A stretch of 64,000 bases of DNA from Telmatactis stephensoni (taxonomy: Eukaryota; Cnidaria; Anthozoa; Actiniaria; Isophelliidae): positions 238,060-302,059 of the forward strand of contig JALIZF010001433.1 in the NCBI GenBank assembly GCA_029948255.1, written 5' to 3'. This document shows positions 1 through 11,344 of the stretch, piece after piece. The notes beneath the pieces are model-generated. The model had not been told where the DNA came from and searched no databases. It was given only the letters and a program-made list of their open reading frames with translations. Within the stretch, counting starts at the first letter, position 1; the number at the start of each line of letters is the position of its first letter. Both the position numbers and the translations under genes were made by a program.

Positions 1-51
1 ACGAAACAGCCGTGCACAGCTGCTAATAATCGAAGAAAAATAGCGAACAAA

Positions 52-2769
52 ATGTCGCCAACAAGTGCAGGTCGTGTTTACTTTTGGGTTCTTTACTTCT
101 TTCTTTTCTTGGTGACTTGCAATTCTTTACAACACAAAGGACTATATAAGCATGGCGATGTCATTCTAGGAGGTCTATTTCCTATTCATCTTCAGCAAAT
201 TAACGACTCATGTGTTGGTCTTCGACCCGAAGCCCTCGTGTGGTCAGAAGCGATGATTCTTGCCATCGACATGATAAATGGAAATTCTTCTTTCCTACCT
301 GACCTATCTATAGGCTACGATATACAAGATACGTGTGGTACAGAGCAAGTTGCTATATCATCAGTTGCTCAGTTCTCATTCATTAATAATCTTATGTTTG
401 ATGAACGTTATAAAAGAGCTGTGAATGCTTGTACCAAAGAAAACAAAACTCGTCCTTCTATTATCTCCGTTCTTGGTGGCGAAGATTCGCGGGTTTCCGT
501 TAATATGGCAAATGTTCTTCAACTTGGAGACATCCCTCAAATAAGCTACGGTTCTACTAGTGCTCAACTCTCAAATAAAGACAAATTTAGAACTTTTTTT
601 CGTACTGTTCCATCAGATGAATTTCAGTCTCAAGCAATGGCACAGTTAGTAAAATCCAACCAATGGTCTTGTGTGGCGGTTATAGGCACAGATGATATCT
701 ATGGTCGCAGTGGCGTTGATTCATTTATTTATGCTGCTAAAGCCCAAAAAATTTGTATAGCCTTACGAGAACTGTTTCCTGTGTACGACATTGGGGGGCA
801 AGTGAAGGAGTTGATCAGAAAATTGAAAAAAATGACCTATGTTGAAATAGTAATTCTCTACAGCCTCCCAGCTCAAGCTGTAAAAATCTTTGAGGAATCA
901 GTCAAACAAAATATGAATAGTAAAACCTGGATTGCAAGTGATGGGTGGGCAGAGTCAACATATATCCGACAGAGACAGTTTATCCCCATAATTCAAGGGA
1001 CTATAGGGCTTGAGTTTAGAGATATACATTTGGAGGAATTATATGAACATATAATGAGTGTAACAAGTCAATCACATCAACACATGTGGTGGGAAGAATT
1101 TTGGAACACTCAATTTAACTGCACTTCTAAGATGTCTTCAAACAATAGCCTTCCCCTGTGCTCTGGGCATGAAAAAATTACTACAGATTTCTTTGGGAAA
1201 AAACTGCACACCCCTTTATCAGCATATGTTGTAGATGCAGTGTACACAGTTGCCTATGCCCTGAAGTTATTGCAGAATTGTACTGGAGGACTATGTTCAA
1301 ATGTATCTGATTTTACCCCAGAGAAAATGGTTGAAGCAATTAAAAAAACCTCATTTGATGGAATTACAGGAAAGTTTGACTTTTCTGCACAAGAAAAACA
1401 GGCTCGTTATGATGTGGTAAATCTACAGGTTGATAAGGATGGTGTATTTGATGCTGTCCAGGTTGGACAGTGGGATATCAAGCAACTTAAGTTTAACTAC
1501 AGTGCAGTACAGTGGAGAAATGGAATAAAGCCAAGTTCAACTTGTGGGAGTATCTGTTCTAAAGGAACATACAAAAGTGGAAAATTACAGTGTATATCTG
1601 AATGTGTTCAATGTTCAGGTGATAAATATACTGATGTTGAAGATAGCAAATTCTGTAAACCATGTCCCAAAGGATTCATACATTCAAATAATCATACCTC
1701 TTGCTCTGAAGTCCTTCCAAAGTACATACACTGGAATGATGCATGGGGAATTGGTCTGCTAGTCGTGAACTGTGTTGGTGTATTAATTAGTGTCATTGTT
1801 ACTGGTTTAATTCTAAAGAACTACCATAAACCTATTGTAACTGAAACTGGAGGTTTTCTTAACATTGTACTAGCAATTGTCTTATTCCTTTCATATGGAT
1901 TTAATTTCATTTTACTGTCAAAACCATCGAACATAAGGTGTATATTTTTAGCTGTCTGGTTTTATGTGATCTACCCAGGATGTATTGTAGCATTCTTTTT
2001 AAAAATTGACTTCATTAGACAATGCTTTAAGTCAAGTCAAAATATCAATATACATGTATCAGCTGACAGTCAGGCTGCAGCTTCTCAAAATCCAATGTGG
2101 CGTCTTTACCTCAGTGCAGTGGCAGCATTGGTGTTCCCTGTGTTGATGTCAATAATTTGGGTTTATGTGGGAGAGCTACGTTCATCCAAGGTGATCATAT
2201 CTAGAGATACTGTTTACCTAACTTGTGCATCTCTGAATACCACAGGGGGACAGTTTCTTCGATACATTAACATCATATATCTCTTTGCCATCACTGTTGG
2301 TACTACAGTTTACTCCCATAGAACAAGAAAAGTATCCCAAGCTCAGAAGTTTCGTGAATCAAAGCATTTGTTCTATGCACTGGCAGTGTTCCTGGTTACC
2401 TTGGCAACATTTTACCCTGGCTGGGCACTAATACAGGGACCTGTTCTCCAAGTTTTTGCTTGTTCAACAAACATAATAGCGGCAACGGGAGTAATCCTGT
2501 GTGCTTATGGACCAAAAGTTCATCTTATAGTGCTTTATCCAGTACTAAACACTTATACACATGTACATCCAATGCGCACTTCTGTAACATCTGCAGCCAT
2601 TAACATGGGTCTACATTTAGTAGACACTGGCCGAAATAGAACAATTACTTTACTAGGTGATTCTACACCCTCTCAGTCCAGTCCAGACAGGACAAGAAGC
2701 ACTGCTATCAGCCATTCAGCTTCAACACCACCAATGACAGCATATTTAAATCATGCATCAAATGCATAA
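52..2769 (+). CDS. Class C (metabotropic glutamate receptor-like) GPCR, single exon
   Basis: 905-aa intact frame starting at the first ATG, in an A-rich context (ACAAAATG). Residues 1-25 form a hydrophobic signal peptide. Residues ~30-490 are a periplasmic-binding-protein-like (ANF-receptor) ligand domain with mGluR/CaSR-type landmarks: a PIH motif, an EAM..AID.IN helix, and SYGSTSAQLS near the ligand-contact loop. Residues ~497-553 are a cysteine-rich linker (NCD3G type), which GABA-B receptors lack, so this is mGluR-like rather than GABA-B-like. Residues ~565-832 hold seven membrane segments (7tm_3), followed by a ~70-residue Ser/Thr-rich tail. It should sit in the plasma membrane and couple to G proteins; the ligand cannot be told from sequence. 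The lack of introns next to intron-rich MED8 and SZT2 suggests origin through a retrocopy or lineage-specific intron loss. Class C receptors are greatly expanded in sponges and placozoans. Confidence 0.93.
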   Translation: MSPTSAGRVYFWVLYFFLFLVTCNSLQHKGLYKHGDVILGGLFPIHLQQINDSCVGLRPEALVWSEAMILAIDMINGNSSFLPDLSIGYDIQDTCGTEQVAISSVAQFSFINNLMFDERYKRAVNACTKENKTRPSIISVLGGEDSRVSVNMANVLQLGDIPQISYGSTSAQLSNKDKFRTFFRTVPSDEFQSQAMAQLVKSNQWSCVAVIGTDDIYGRSGVDSFIYAAKAQKICIALRELFPVYDIGGQVKELIRKLKKMTYVEIVILYSLPAQAVKIFEESVKQNMNSKTWIASDGWAESTYIRQRQFIPIIQGTIGLEFRDIHLEELYEHIMSVTSQSHQHMWWEEFWNTQFNCTSKMSSNNSLPLCSGHEKITTDFFGKKLHTPLSAYVVDAVYTVAYALKLLQNCTGGLCSNVSDFTPEKMVEAIKKTSFDGITGKFDFSAQEKQARYDVVNLQVDKDGVFDAVQVGQWDIKQLKFNYSAVQWRNGIKPSSTCGSICSKGTYKSGKLQCISECVQCSGDKYTDVEDSKFCKPCPKGFIHSNNHTSCSEVLPKYIHWNDAWGIGLLVVNCVGVLISVIVTGLILKNYHKPIVTETGGFLNIVLAIVLFLSYGFNFILLSKPSNIRCIFLAVWFYVIYPGCIVAFFLKIDFIRQCFKSSQNINIHVSADSQAAASQNPMWRLYLSAVAALVFPVLMSIIWVYVGELRSSKVIISRDTVYLTCASLNTTGGQFLRYINIIYLFAITVGTTVYSHRTRKVSQAQKFRESKHLFYALAVFLVTLATFYPGWALIQGPVLQVFACSTNIIAATGVILCAYGPKVHLIVLYPVLNTYTHVHPMRTSVTSAAINMGLHLVDTGRNRTITLLGDSTPSQSSPDRTRSTAISHSASTPPMTAYLNHASNA

Positions 2770-3240
2770 ATATCATGATTCTAAGGCTATAATTTGTTAA
2801 ATAACTAATCATTAAGATATGGTACTATTATTATGAAGTTTTTTGAGATAATGAGCACGCTGATTGGCTATGTTTATATCACAGGACAAAATCTGCTACA
2901 ATACATTATACTATCTTATTACATAGTAGATTAAATTTCATGTGTACTGCTGTGCCGAGCTTTGATGTGCTAGTGCTGTTGTCAGTAAAGAAGCTGGTTG
3001 TGACCATGGTATTTTCAGTCAGAAATACTACTCAGTCTATATTGTACTTTCTGAAGCAAGTATATCTCAGTTTCATATTTCACTTTCTATCATGCAATCA
3101 TATATTAGAGTTCAGTGAAATAATTTGAGCTTGGGAACATAATTTCATGTTCAGGTTTGGCATGTACTATGTCCATTTGATTGTATGTACAAATCAATGG
3201 TTTTGAACTCAATCAATAAAACAGTCAATAATTTAATTCT
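2770..3240 (+). other. Likely 3' UTR and polyadenylation region of the class C GPCR gene
   Basis: AT-rich and without supported coding sequence. A canonical AATAAA lies at about 3215-3220, ~450 bp after the stop, and would be a reasonable cleavage signal. The stretch from here to the MED8 stop at 4225 holds only the inverted repeat listed separately. Confidence 0.4.
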
Positions 3241-3765
3241 CTATCAGCTTTTTTTCAAGAGGACACTTGGAAAGTGAAACCATCCATCATGCAAGCATAC
3301 ATTTTATTTTATGAATTTATTTTTTTCTTGTCTGTGTATTGTTTAAAATGGCCTTCACAAGCTAGCCTGTGTTCCTTGTTGACCATACTGTAAATTTTCT
3401 ACAAAGAGGCTTGTGAATACCATTTTAATTAGCTAATGCAAATTATTTTTACTCATAGGGCACACTTTATTTGGAGCCTAGCTCTGTTGCATGTCCCTCA
3501 CCTTTATTAAGTATTCAATTATTGTGTATTTTTATTTTAGGTGAAAGTTTTGTAAATAAATATTAAATAGATAAATGTACATATAATTAGTTAAGAAACA
3601 ATTTATTAATGGACATGGCAATCAATTTTATGCCATGCAATAAATACATGGTAAACATTTACTAGATTATTAGTTATTGTAAACAGAGACATTTCCTTGC
3701 AAGTATAAAATATAATTTAATGATATAATAATATTTTCCTAGATAGAAAATATACAGATATACAC

Positions 3766-4131
3766 ATACTATGCTTAACACTTGAGTGAGAAACGAGACA
3801 GTTTTGAGACCTATGTTTTGGCGTTAAAACGACAATGTTGTTAGGGGCAATATATGGCATTTGTTTATGATGTTATTCATTTTTAAGCTAACAGTTTTAA
3901 TTTTAGACAAATCACAACATTTTTGATTTCAGCTTTCATAAAGCTATCTTCAATTGAATAAAGTAGTTACAAAGTGATGGTTAATGTATGTACAAGTTCA
4001 GTGAGTTCAAGTTTTATGAGTTCAGTGACGTCATAAACAAAATGCTGTTGCCCCTAACAACATTGTAGTTGTAATGTCAAAACATAGGTCTCAAAACTGG
4101 CTCGTTTCTCACTCAAATGATAAGCGTAGTA
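3766..4131. mobile_element. MITE-like inverted repeat between GPCR and MED8
   Basis: Arms of ~105 bp face each other. GAGTGAGAAACGAG near 3790 and the run AGACCTATGTTTTG recur as the reverse complement near 4080-4115, and TGTTGTTAGGGGCAA recurs near 4050. There is no coding content. Size and structure are typical of a MITE; the superfamily is unresolved because no clean target duplication is visible. Confidence 0.7.
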
Positions 4132-4224
4132 CCTAAACATAAAAACATACATGTTGTAATTTATAAATAAATTTAGCAATACAAATATTGTACATTGTTA
4201 TTCCATTTTAATTACTAATTTTAG

Positions 4225-7200
4225 TTAAATATTGTGACTTGTTTGGAGTCTTCCAGTAGCGTATGGATGGGAGCTACCAGCTGCTTTGAGTTCACTTTTG
4301 ACAGAGCTTGGCATTTTTCCAGCTAAAAAAAAAAGATTTTAATAATGTTGTGTTATAAGTTCTGCGTGTTGTGGGGTTTAAGGACTGCATATTTCAGTAT
4401 GAAGAGAGTGTAATTAATTGGCCCCTTGGCCAACAAGTGGTATATTCATGTTCACCAAATGTGACTGAATTGCTGTACAGATGTACAAACTTTTCTATTA
4501 TATATTGACTTGATGTAGCTTGATTTACAGCTGCTTTGTTTATTTTTATCAAAATAGAGTTTAAAACTTCATTTAAAATAGTTTTTTTACAATTTGTTTG
4601 AAAACTAGTAAACTGAATCAAGTCCACAAACTACGGAAACGTTTGTACATATGTACAATTTATGAACTGTTTATGGTGGGTAGCTACAATCCTTGCCAAA
4701 ATTAGTTGGCACGATGTGCATTCAACGGATATTTCTACAATTGTACACTTTGCGACCGTGCCATTGGACCCCCCTCCCCCCTGTACAATGTTGCTGCTAG
4801 ATAAAAGGTATTTCAAACTGATTGCCGAGTCGTAGGTGTCGGGATTTTCACAGCAACATTGTAAAGGGGGCACGGGGGGAGCCAATCTCATCACCATCTA
4901 CTTTTCGCGCGCATCACGACAATATCATGCCAACAATACTGGCAATGATTGTAGTACACACAAAGTACACTTGGCTAGAGGCCCTGAAAGTAGATTTACA
5001 AACTCAACAGACTGCTTAATTGTCATTTCATTTTTTGCTCCTCACACTAAGTGAAAATACTGAAGATATGTACAATACCTTGGTCTGCTGAGGTGTTTTT
5101 TGATTTTGTTTTTAAGGTCTTTGGTGATTTCATTCCTATCAGAAACAGAGTCAGTTATCAGTCTTTGTGTTCTAAGTCCAACCTGTATTCATCAAATACC
5201 AACCTTTTCCAAATGTCACAGCTGCAACTAGATTGTCAATGTCAGGGTTTACAACCGGTGCTTTCCTTGCAGCTGGAAAGTAAGAACATTAGTCACTGAT
5301 AAGCAGTTTTCATATTTACAAGTCAGTGGAAAAATGTAAGCTGTAATTTTTTGTTGAACAAACTTGTAACTTGAGTGTGAAAAGGACAGTGACGTCATGG
5401 CTGTGTCAGCTGCCATTATATAAAAGCATTTGAAATTCCTGCTGTAACAAAAACCATGTACTCTAGATCTATAGGCATTAAGGCAACATGACATACAGTA
5501 CATGTGAGTTCTTTGTAAATGCATTTTATTTAATGATTATTTTATTTACCTGCAAAGAAATTAAAAAAATCTTGTTTTAAATTCTCACCTAAACTTTGCT
5601 CCCCTTCCCATTCCTCTTTGGCTCGTGTGATAACATCTGTCAGGTTACTAATAATTTCATTAAAATGGCTAATTTGTTTCTGCAAAAGAAAATGCTCAAA
5701 TTATTTATCTTGAAGAAAAAGCTTAGCCTCTGCCAGTTTTAATAATTCAGTAAGAATGCTCAACCTGTGCAGTGTCTGTTTTTATATTTGATGCAAGGGT
5801 AACCAACTTTTGCTCATACTCTTCAACTTCAGGTTCATATTTGGTTCTCAGGTAATCAGGAACTACAAATTAAAAATTCATTGTCGTATGAAATAGGGAT
5901 GGAACAAATGAATGGATGAAAGGATGAAAGATGAAAAGAGAAAGAAAGGGACAAAACAGACAAAACATGAATAGTAATGATGGCTGAATTAGGGCAGTTT
6001 TCGTAAGAGTATGATAATTGATTGAAAAGGACCATGTCATGCAGCAAACTGGTCTAAAAAGACATTCCAAATTCCAGCTGTAACTGTGCTGTGAGGTGTC
6101 TGTGCCATGTCATACAAAAACTGCTGATCAGTGATTGATTGATTGATTAACAAAGAAAATGAATCAGATCATACCAACTTCATGATTGAATGCATGTATC
6201 CTTCCTTGTGTAGCCTTTTGAATATCAGAGTCAGTTTCTTGTTGAACAAGCAGTGGAAGAAGCACAAGGTCTCTGAGGGCAGGAGTCTTATCACCTTTTA
6301 ACAACTTTGTCAGAGTTCTAACTTGACCTAAATACAAATTAAAAAATAACTGCATTAGAGTATGTGATACACATACAGTATATATATATAAAGACTAGTT
6401 GATTTTGTACATGACTAAAAAAGTCTGTGCTGTGCTTGGGTTAATGTGTTGTGCCAATTGTCTATTAGGTGTTTTGATTGTATAAGACATCCAATATTGA
6501 CCAGTAATAAAAATTAAATGTTAATAGATACATGTAAGATCCAGTGCCCGAGCTGGGACTCAAACCCATGGGAGGTGAGTGGCTTATTAATTACTGCACA
6601 ACACGCCATGCCACCCTACCAATCAAAATACCGAGACATCTATTGGCATGACACTATATCTGCCCTATCATGTTCTCTCTAGCTCTAAGACCTGAATCCC
6701 ATATTAATATAATGGCTATTAAGAAATGTACTGCATAAAAAGCTTTATCATTGTTGTGGAGTACCGATCCAAATGGTCTACGCGTTAGAAATAAGATGAT
6801 AATTTGGATAAATTTTATAACATTTTTAATGTTTACAGACATGTTTCGAGGTACCGGACCTCATCCTCAGTGTGACTACAATTACAACGAATACAGCATT
6901 TATAGAAGATGTGAGAATGCCGATGTTCGCTAGATCGTCTATTGATGGCGCTCCGTAGTAGTTGTTTTCGAATAGATAATACATCTTCTTCATGTGTATT
7001 CGACGGTAAGGGAAAACACACAAATTTGACAAATTGTTAATTCATTCATAATTGTAAATTCATTGTTAATAGAAAATGAAGGTTTTTACAGAATGATGAA
7101 GGTCCTACATGTACATTGTACAAGTAAAACCTTTTTCTTGGTATAGATCCCCTGGGAAAAACGTAGAAATGTTTATTTCTAATAAATTTACTTCTTTGGT

Positions 7201-9689
7201 TGATATTACAGATCTGAAGATCATGAAGTTAGCTACAAAGACTAAACTTTAAATAAATTATGCACTTTTGATAAACAGCCCTTATTATTATATGACAAGA
7301 CAGTAATATTTTTACCTGATAGAAGTGCAAAGTTATCAAGCATTGATGGCCTGAAAATTAAGTAAAATATACAATTTTCAAAATGCATGATACATGTATA
7401 CATGTACAAATTTCAATCTGTAACACCAAATATGAAAAATTTTAAATTCTGTTAAGTGTTAGCCAATTTACATCAAGATAAATTTGGTGGATTAAATAAA
7501 TAAATGTATAAAGAATGAGAGAGCATGTTATATCGGTGGATAAAGATCCAAGCTGGCGATTATCTTTAGATCCGATATAACCATGCTCTTGAGTTTTTTA
7601 TAATGACATATTATTTATAAAACGTCTAGTTGTCAATTATTGTATTTGACCAGAATTTTCCAAGTTTGACTATTTCGGCTTTGAAAATCCAAGTTAAAGT
7701 TTATGGAAATGAACAAAAATCTTTATCTGATATATAGATCTATGTTACAGTAGTGATTTCCATTGTTGTTTTCTAATGAATTATTAATGAGTTTGATGAC
7801 ATGTTTTAGAACTACTTCATGTTGCTCCTGACAACTACAGGTAAATTAATTGTAGCTATCAGTGCCCGTGAATGATAAAGAAAATACAGCAAGGATAATT
7901 TTCACTACAATGTGGTAATTTTTTAGCAATATACTGTATGAGATCAATAAATAAAAGTAAATCCATATTTGTATGAAAATGTAGGCAATCATTTGGAAGA
8001 CCACAAAAAAGTTAGCACCCATCCAAATTATTATTGGTTTATGGATATTTCAGGTGATACAAAGCACTGAAGAAAAGGTGAGTCAAGAAATCTAGTTAAA
8101 TTCAGTAATGTATAAAGTAATCAAGACTTCCATGACAAATTCTATATATCAGAGATATATTTACATCGGACTATTTGCAAAATGTTCAGTATGTTGATGA
8201 ATAAGCAAATTTTATCATTCTGGTCCTATCAGCCTTGATACATTTGAAAACTTATTAAAGTTTATAATCTAGTAAGAATCTGATTTCATGGTGAAATATT
8301 CTATAGAAAATAATTGATAGACATATACATTGTGAAGTGTGTGATGTACATAATATGTATATTATATTCCACATTACATAGAAAGTTAAATATTTACAAC
8401 GAAGATATATTTTTCACCTACGCTATAAAGTCATTTTGCATTTCTTTGAACCAACCAGAACAGGCAGCTGCCTTCATTTCTTAGGACTGGTTCCAACTAT
8501 TGAACTGACAACTGCCATGTGACTGGCTTGTTCCACTAAATGGTAACATAACTAAATGTGGATGTGAGCATGTTTGTTTTTGCACTGGTAACAACTACAA
8601 TACTGGCCCACAATAACTTTGCTTGATGGTCTCAACCCCAATTTACCAAAAATTCAACAGCAAGTTAAAAGTACTATCAATTTTGCATGTATTTAGAACA
8701 TGTTTTGTGAATTCAGATTAGAAGATGGAAAACTCATCTTGGATGGAAAACTTATCTGACAGAAAACTGTCCAATGTGAATTTCTGTCAGATAATTTTCT
8801 TAATATATATACTGTCCTGTCGATCTGTTTAGATTGGAAAATAGACAGATGAATTTGAGATGAGAAAATCCATCTTTCACGACGATTCATTTCAGACAAG
8901 TTTTCCATCCAAGATAAGTTCCCCTGTCTCTAATATGACTTCGGCTATTGTCGTCTCTTATAGCCACAAATTTCACTCTATGCTATAGCTTTTTTTGCCC
9001 TAGCAACACTGATTGATTTGATTGATCAAAATAATGTTATTGGGTCAAAAGGGTTCAACAAATGTTAGCTAGCTGTTTTTATGCAGGCTTCTTGACCCTG
9101 GCTTTGAATTTCCTATTACAATGAAACTGTAGTAAATTTGAGTGACAGCCAGATTGCAGAAAAGCCTTGAACATTGTTTATTTTAAAGATTACAGTGATA
9201 TTATTTCTTTAGAGATTTGGAATATAACATGTCAGTCACATTCAGACCAAGAACTTTCGTTAAGTCAATCACTAAAAACTGTTATTTAAACAGTATATGT
9301 ATACGAGGTACAATTGGCTTAGTAGAAAGAACCCTACCGAGTTCTGTATTGCTTTCTAGCCCGTGTTGAATTAATTGGTAGAACATATCTCAAATGTGGT
9401 TTGTTTAAGAGCGACAGCTAATCCTATTAATCACAAGCTTGATCTAATGAAACGCATCTCATACCAATTCATTTGTTCCATTTCTAGCTTAGCCAAGAAA
9501 GCTTGTAAAGAATCCTTGACTTCCTGTACTCGACTTGAAATGGCTTCCAACGAGACTTCAATCAGTTTTTCTTCCTAAAGATTAACAGATGGAAATAAAC
9601 AAGTCGTGATCCAGCAATTTTAAAGGAAAAGAGATTTCTTTGCATCAAAATTTTACGGAATAACTAAGGAACATTACCTGCATCTTCAT
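4225..9689 (-). CDS. MED8: Mediator complex subunit 8 (MED8), nine exons
   Basis: Exons on the minus strand: 9689-9678, 9574-9465, 7350-7316, 6327-6175, 5862-5765, 5679-5589, 5272-5204, 5135-5079 and 4322-4225. Every junction is GT-AG and the phases agree, giving 240 aa plus TAA (human MED8 is about 268 aa). Recognisable landmarks in order: EEKLIEVSLEAISSRVQEVK (N-terminal helix), the PSMLDNFALLSG exon, HEVVPDYLRTKYEPEVEE, NPDIDNLVAAVTFGKG, and a C-terminal GKMPSSVKSELKAAG ending in HPY-type residues. MED8 is a head-module subunit of Mediator that contacts TBP/RNA polymerase II through its C-terminal helix. Start: two in-frame ATGs (MKMQ) in exon 1, and either may be used. Introns hold several MITEs and a tRNA-like SINE. 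The head-to-head partner is RXYLT1. Confidence 0.93.
4684..4954. mobile_element. MITE-like inverted repeat in MED8 intron 8
   Basis: Terminal arms CTACAATCCTTGCCAAAATT at 4684 and the matching reverse complement (ACTGGCAATGATTGTAG) ending at 4954. The middle is G/C-run rich. Noncoding; the short frames across it are chance. Confidence 0.6.
6541..6621 (-). repeat. tRNA-derived SINE-like fragment in MED8 intron 3
   Basis: Read on the minus strand, GGGTTTGAGTCCC matches an RNA polymerase III B box. About 45 nt upstream a segment beginning TGGCATGGCGTG resembles an A box, and the fragment ends in a stem-like GCTCGGGCACTGG. The cloverleaf is too degraded for a functional tRNA, so a SINE head or tRNA pseudogene is more likely. 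Confidence 0.4.
7518..7597. repeat. Short perfect-stem hairpin in MED8 intron 2
   Basis: AGAGCATGTTATATCGG pairs with its near-complement CCGATATAACCATGCTCT, with an inner GAT-AAAGAT/ATCTTT-ATC stem. About 80 bp, noncoding; a minimal MITE. Confidence 0.5.
8733..8918. repeat. Inverted repeat in MED8 intron 1
   Basis: CTCATCTTGGATGGAAAACT and its reverse complement flank ~190 bp that also contains a second internal pair (TTCTGTCAGATAA / TTATCTGACAGAA). Probable MITE; no coding content in the surrounding intron (7351-9464). Confidence 0.5.
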
Positions 9690-9779
9690 TATATCATAAA
9701 TTTGGTAAAAAGCAAAGTAAAAGAGAGAAATTCAAGGATAAACACAAGAGTCAAGAAGGAGCTTTGCAAAAGAGAGAGA
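9690..9779. promoter_or_regulatory. Bidirectional promoter/5' UTR interval between MED8 and RXYLT1
   Basis: Only 90 bp separate the MED8 ATG (minus, 9689) from the first in-frame RXYLT1 ATG (plus, 9780). The interval has no TATA box that I can defend. It is purine-rich on the plus strand and open in the RXYLT1 frame from 9702 without an ATG. One shared core promoter is the simplest reading; transcript ends are not visible, and each 5' UTR may overlap the other gene. Confidence 0.55.
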
Positions 9780-11033
9780 ATGGTCAGCGGATTTTGTCAA
9801 ACAGTGCGTCGAGCATGCGCACAAATGGCTATAGGAAAATATGGAAAGAGACAAGTTTATCGGTCCAAAAAATGCACTATTTTTACTTCAATCGCTCTGA
9901 TTACTTACTGTATCTTGACATTTTACGCTATATCTTCGTTCTGGCCTTGGAACCATGAAGAGAAATCACAGGATTTGATTCAGACTAACAAACTTTCATT
10001 GGCACTTCCCTCTCATGTCACATCTGTCGACATAGAAGTTTGGGGTAAAGCAGCGATCGGGCTGTACTTTTGGGAACATGTCCTTAAAGGTCCGTTAGTG
10101 GAAAAGCTTGGCGGGATATGGTACTATGGGGAAAAACGTATTGAGTCTTTGAGGTTCAAATTCCGCACTGGAGGAGGCGTGGGACCTAAAAAGGTCCCTC
10201 GAGACACACAGCACTTGGTGTTGATTTTGAATGGGAGAGAAGAAACTAAAGTGGCAATCGCTAAGTTATGGTTAGATTCACTTAGTAGTTTTAGAATGCT
10301 GAAAAATGTTGCTGTTGTACTTCTTGGTAATGAATATTGTAATAATGACTGGCTTGATAAGTACATGTGGACAAATGGAGGTGTGGTGAAGGTGGCTTTC
10401 ATTGTCTATGATACACCAAATAGGGACGACAAAGTGTACTACCAATGGCCACTAGGAGTAGCAACCTACCGTAAATTCCCTAACATCATGCCTATTTCTG
10501 TGGATGTGGACAAGCGTAGAAAATACATATGCAATTTTCTTGGAACTCTGTATCCAAATTCATCTAGAGAGGTATTGAAGGGAGTTATGGAAACATATGG
10601 ATGGTCTAAACATTGTTATGTCAAATACAGGGAGACTTGGTTATCAGGGGAAACAGAAGAAACTACAAAACAATACCACTATGCTCTAGCCAACAGCGAC
10701 CTGACTCTTTGCCCAGTTGGTATAAATACAGAATGTTACAGAATCTATGAGGCTTGTTCTTATGGGTCTGTTCCAGTTATTGAAGATGTATCAACACCAG
10801 GACATTGTAGGAAAGGGAAAGACTCGCCTCTTTACTTGCTGAAAAAGTATAAGGCACCATTTATTTTTGTAAAAAGTTGGGCAGAACTACCAAGGCTTCT
10901 AGAACAAGAGAAACAGATGAGTGATTATGAATTGTCTGATAGGAGAAAAATGATTATTAGATGGTATACTAAGTTTAAAGAACAAATGCGACTCCACTTT
11001 GTGCAAACTTTGGTTGAGAAATTTAAATTTTAA
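9780..11033 (+). CDS. RXYLT1: Ribitol-5-phosphate xylosyltransferase 1 (RXYLT1/TMEM5), single exon
   Basis: 417-aa type II membrane protein. The frame is open upstream to 9702 but has no ATG before 9780, so I start there. Residues ~33-55 form the Golgi signal anchor. The rest is luminal and carries TMEM5/exostosin-like signatures: WGKAAIGLYFWEH, LVLILNGREETK, VVLLGNEYCNNDW, QWPLGVATYRKFP, CNFLGTLYPNSSR and, near residues 307-335, DLTLCPVGINTECYRIYEAC. The family transfers xylose from UDP-xylose to ribitol-phosphate in the O-mannosyl glycan of alpha-dystroglycan. Length is close to human (443 aa). No frameshift or missing core block seen. Shares its promoter interval with MED8 and, like the GPCR, has no introns. 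Confidence 0.95.
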   Translation: MVSGFCQTVRRACAQMAIGKYGKRQVYRSKKCTIFTSIALITYCILTFYAISSFWPWNHEEKSQDLIQTNKLSLALPSHVTSVDIEVWGKAAIGLYFWEHVLKGPLVEKLGGIWYYGEKRIESLRFKFRTGGGVGPKKVPRDTQHLVLILNGREETKVAIAKLWLDSLSSFRMLKNVAVVLLGNEYCNNDWLDKYMWTNGGVVKVAFIVYDTPNRDDKVYYQWPLGVATYRKFPNIMPISVDVDKRRKYICNFLGTLYPNSSREVLKGVMETYGWSKHCYVKYRETWLSGETEETTKQYHYALANSDLTLCPVGINTECYRIYEACSYGSVPVIEDVSTPGHCRKGKDSPLYLLKKYKAPFIFVKSWAELPRLLEQEKQMSDYELSDRRKMIIRWYTKFKEQMRLHFVQTLVEKFKF

Positions 11034-11151
11034 AATGTTGATACTAATAATGTATATATTTTGGACAAGTTTTGTTAATCTGTTACAAATCTAATTGGCG
11101 AATAGTGTGTATTCCCAGAAAATGTCTAATGACCAGCCATGTTATGGAGGG

Positions 11152-11344
11152 AATAAGCCCCTAGCATTATGACGTTTTTGTCCCCTCTCTATACCAGAAT
11201 CCTTTTCAAGTAGCTTTTTTTGTTTGGTAATTAAAATTATTGTATTTGTATTCTCAAAGGAATATAAAATTTGAATATGAAAAGCTCTTGATAAGGATTC
11301 TGTATAGAGAGGGGACAAAAACATCATCATTCTAGGGGCTTATT
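11152..11344. mobile_element. 193-bp MITE downstream of RXYLT1
   Basis: TIR AATAAGCCCCTAG begins at 11152, and its reverse complement ends at 11344. A long inner stem around GTCCCCTCTCTAT is also paired. Noncoding. Confidence 0.75.

Noticed and set aside
6541..6621. Functional tRNA gene
   Set aside because: A B-box-like sequence is present but acceptor and D-stem pairing are not; better read as a SINE or tRNA-derived fragment.
9702..9779. 26-residue N-terminal extension of RXYLT1 starting at 9702
   Set aside because: That start is TTG; the first ATG in frame is 9780 and the membrane anchor follows at the usual distance.
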